Assembly: GCF_002022685.1 (NCBI RefSeq)
Contig: NZ_CP019789.1
Span: 868,001 to 932,000, forward strand
Source of the DNA: Bartonella schoenbuchensis R1
GTDB taxonomy: Bacteria; Pseudomonadota; Alphaproteobacteria; Rhizobiales; Rhizobiaceae
Length of the DNA stretch: 64,000 nucleotides
Reading direction: 5' to 3'
Shown: in pieces, positions 62,056-64,000 of the stretch
Numbering within the stretch: position 1 is the first letter of the stretch
Layout: each line of letters starts with the position of its first letter
Position numbers and translations under genes: made by a program
The notes under the pieces: generated by a model
The model's database searches: none
What the model was told of the DNA's origin: nothing
The model's input: the letters and a program-made list of their open reading frames with translations, nothing else

Positions 62056-62962
62056 TATTTAAACTGCCTGCTAATTTCTTATCTTTATTGAAAAATATTT
62101 GAAATAACACTTACTGCTTTTGATGCAAATCGTACTCATTCACAACGAATACACTACGTACTTATTACACTCCCACTTTTAAAATGACAACAACACCCGT
62201 TCATTTAATCAAATATTCAAAAATTATGAGGAATACAAAATTTGCATTTTTAAGGAATAAATTTAAAAACTATAACTTGCATGGGTATATAAATGCTGCA
62301 AAATTTAAGTAAGGTCACGCATGTTAAAGCAGTTGTTATTTTCTATATCCAACAGTGTACCCTCCTCACCTATTCGTTCTAATACTGCAAAGACTTTAGA
62401 GCTTGATATAAATTCAACGTTTATATATTGCGTTTAAATATCTGAAATTTTGAAATTGATAAATAAATTACCCTCAAAATAAAGCGCTGCATTTAAATAA
62501 TTACCGATTTCCGCTTCGTACAATTGATGTAATATTTTTTCAATTTCACAACGCAATATTTTCTTATTTTTCAATTAAATTCAATGAATCTGCGATTTGT
62601 GTCTTAAAAAACAGCTTTCATATGATATGCATCATTTCTTAGTTAATTAATAAGAAGCCATTATTGTGTTTTAGTAAATTGTTTCTTAGCTATCAAACGC
62701 TACCGATTTTCATCATTCTTATTTATTTACCGAAAATGGAAATAACAAAATATCATTTGGTTATTATCATTACTAACGTTAAGATTTTTTACCAACTTTT
62801 ATAATTATTTCGTAGATTTTCTTATTTAATGTTGTGTGAAATAATGTGAATTGCATCAACATATATATTTAACTAATCCAATAAAATGCGTTTTTTGTAA
62901 AAAAATCACTCATAGGGGTTGCGAAGTAAAAAGATCCTCTCTATAAGCCTCATCACTGGTTT
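62056..62962. other. Long region between hom and tRNA-Glu with little recognisable content
   Basis: About 900 AT-rich bases separate hom from tRNA-Glu. The only coding-like signal is the broken frame listed at 62305-62621. The right part (about 62640-62960) shows nothing clear apart from the presumed promoter of tRNA-Glu. Confidence 0.5.
62305..62621 (-). pseudogene. Possible small pseudogene, family unknown
   Basis: On the minus strand a coherent protein-like sequence can be read from an ATG at 62621. It goes through KTQIADSLNLIE, then CEIEKILHQLYEAEIGNYL and ALYFEGNLFINFKISD, to VLERIGEEGTLLDIENNN, with a final stop at 62305. It needs two single-base frame corrections and has one in-frame TAA at 62434-62436. 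Both corrections remove a base, unlike the other frameshifts in the window. I do not recognise the family, and the reading could be partly chance. Confidence 0.35.
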
Positions 62963-63037
62963 GCGCCCATCGTCTAGCGGTTAGGACATCGCCCTTTCAC
63001 GGCGGAAACAGGGGTTCGATTCCCCTTGGGCGTACCA
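62963..63037 (+). tRNA. tRNA-Glu (TTC)
   Basis: A 75-base cloverleaf has acceptor arms GCGCCCA and TGGGCGT, discriminator A, and an encoded CCA. The loop CTTTCAC gives anticodon TTC. Its 3' end faces an integrase gene 77 bases away, which marks it as a probable integration site. Confidence 0.97.
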
Positions 63038-63114
63038 TCTATTAATAAAATCAATAGGTTATTGTAAAAGTAAGGGAATTTGTACTTATTGATTCTATTA
63101 AGCTTTTTTATACC
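63038..63114 (-). repeat. Integrase-to-tRNA junction repeat, copy 2
   Basis: These 77 bases between tRNA-Glu and the integrase stop match 8852-8931 in inverted orientation. The 19 bases at 63044-63062 are identical to the reverse complement of 8907-8925. Confidence 0.75.
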
Positions 63115-64000
63115 CTATCCCGCACCTTTTTGAAGTTTTTTGATTGATTCCAGAGCTAATCTTTTGCGGTCAGCTGTCTTTGTATAAAGAGATGCCATTT
63201 CATCATCAGTCCATCCAAAAATCGCTTTAAGTTGTGAAACCGTAGCACCAGCATTGGCAGCTCTTGTTGCGGCTAATTTTCTCAAACCGTGGGCTGATTT
63301 TTTTATTCCCGCTTCATTACAAGCGTCTCTAAACAAGTTACCAAAAGTTTCTTTGGTTAGTTTTTTCCCTCCTTTCCCACAAATAAATGTTTCATCACCA
63401 ATAGGACCCGTTTCAAGTGTTTTTGTTAATTCGGGTAAAATGGGAAGAAAAACATCTGTCTGAAATTTGCTCTTTTCTGTTTTTAAATGAATAATATTAT
63501 CTGTTACATCCTTCCAACCGATACGCACAACATCTCCCCGTCGTAAGCCTGTGTAAAGAAGAACATCAAGCCATACGCGTTCATGCGTTCCAAGAGGCCA
63601 TTGTTGATAATATTTATTGATATCTTCTTCTGTCCAAGCAGGGAAACCCTCTTTGTTTTTAAGAGATGGTCTTTTAACTCCTGCAGCAGGATTGTCTTCC
63701 AAAAGTCCTTGTTCAATTGCCCATTTAAAAAGGCCATTAACTGCTTTTAGAAAATTCCGAGCAGTTGCTGGTGTTTCCTTGCGTCTTTCAACACCAGCTA
63801 CAATATGATCTTTTTTGATTGCTTTATACGGAATGTCCCCTATAGCATCTGACACTTTCATTAGAATGAGTTCTTTTTGCCTTTTCGTAACATGAGATAG
63901 TTCATGCCAAGTAACACTGTCAAAATATTGTTTCAGGAGCCATATGAAACTACCTTCAACAAATTTATCAGATTTAGATTTAGGGAGTGTGTATCCTTGT
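63115..64000 (-). CDS. Tyrosine recombinase / phage integrase (5' end outside window)
   Basis: Tyrosine integrases insert mobile elements at tRNA genes. The frame is open to the window edge (GYTLPKSKSDKFVEGSFIWL read upstream of the first internal ATG at 63861), so about 295 residues are visible and the N-terminus is missing. The core-binding domain is around KAVNGLFKWAIEQGLLEDNP. Catalytic residues are Arg in TGLRRGDVVRI, the HxLR box in HGLRKLAATRAANAG, and Tyr in MASLYTKTADRK. It points toward tRNA-Glu and ends 77 bases from its 3' end. Further element genes are expected beyond position 64000. Confidence 0.92.
   Translation of the reverse strand, partial: QGYTLPKSKSDKFVEGSFIWLLKQYFDSVTWHELSHVTKRQKELILMKVSDAIGDIPYKAIKKDHIVAGVERRKETPATARNFLKAVNGLFKWAIEQGLLEDNPAAGVKRPSLKNKEGFPAWTEEDINKYYQQWPLGTHERVWLDVLLYTGLRRGDVVRIGWKDVTDNIIHLKTEKSKFQTDVFLPILPELTKTLETGPIGDETFICGKGGKKLTKETFGNLFRDACNEAGIKKSAHGLRKLAATRAANAGATVSQLKAIFGWTDDEMASLYTKTADRKRLALESIKKLQKGAG

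Overview
The window is AT-rich chromosome from an alphaproteobacterium of the order Rhizobiales, most probably a Bartonella species. The evidence is a Bartonella-type hemin-binding/Omp25-like porin, SodC, phosphatidylcholine synthase, CckA, HdaA, an NDUFS4-like complex I subunit, small-type PurL with PurS and PurQ, and the gene orders erpA/dgt-argS-SPOR and glmU-glmS-recG. It is mostly housekeeping sequence with long non-coding gaps and visible gene decay, as expected of a reduced, host-restricted genome. The species cannot be told from the sequence alone.

Layout. 0-2 kb: end of the suf Fe-S assembly operon (sufD, sufS, a DUF59/SufT-like gene). 2-5.5 kb: sodC, a hemin-binding-like porin with a large low-complexity insert, tRNA-Ser, and two small membrane/secreted proteins of unknown function. 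5.8-9.5 kb: a Nudix hydrolase and a UbiH-like hydroxylase (both frameshifted), pcs, a decayed integrase end beside tRNA-Arg, an NDUFS4-like gene and tRNA-Pro. 10-14 kb: hdaA and perM, divergent from purM-purN. 14-19.5 kb: cckA, a FliO-like gene, dksA, about 1.2 kb of apparently empty DNA, and a flavin reductase. 19.7-27.6 kb: rpe, purB, a hydrolase, purC-purS-purQ-purL, bolA and grxD. 27.7-40.2 kb: a Bcr/CflA-type exporter, parC, aspS, rnd, ppx-ppk, a zinc-finger protein and a FAD monooxygenase. 40-55 kb: dnaE, recG, glmS, glmU, ccdA, a secreted protein, erpA, dgt and argS. 55-62 kb: a long SPOR-domain protein, ilvE, glpX and hom. 63-64 kb: tRNA-Glu followed by a tyrosine recombinase running off the window, which is probably the edge of an integrated element.

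Functional links. Six purine-synthesis genes (purB, C, S, Q, L and M) plus purN cover much of IMP synthesis. sufDS/SufT, ErpA, GrxD and BolA are Fe-S biogenesis and trafficking factors. GlmS and GlmU make UDP-GlcNAc for the envelope. Ppk and Ppx are a polyphosphate pair, and DksA may act beside them in the stringent response. CckA, HdaA, DnaE and ParC belong to cell-cycle control and replication.

The most important observation is about the sequence itself. Ten genes, including normally essential ones (cckA, glmU, purM, purC), are broken by twelve single-base losses. Every loss lies in or beside a run of five or more identical bases, and every one is repaired by adding one base. That uniform pattern points to homopolymer under-calling in the assembly more than to real pseudogenes. 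By contrast, the integrase remnant at 8.8 kb, the NDUFS4-like fragment at 22.4 kb and the broken reading frame at 62.3-62.6 kb look like real decay. I found no CRISPR array, rRNA gene or complete insertion sequence, and no clear new multi-gene system. The best leads for novelty are the two related tRNA-linked integrase loci, the porin insert and the small unknown membrane pair.
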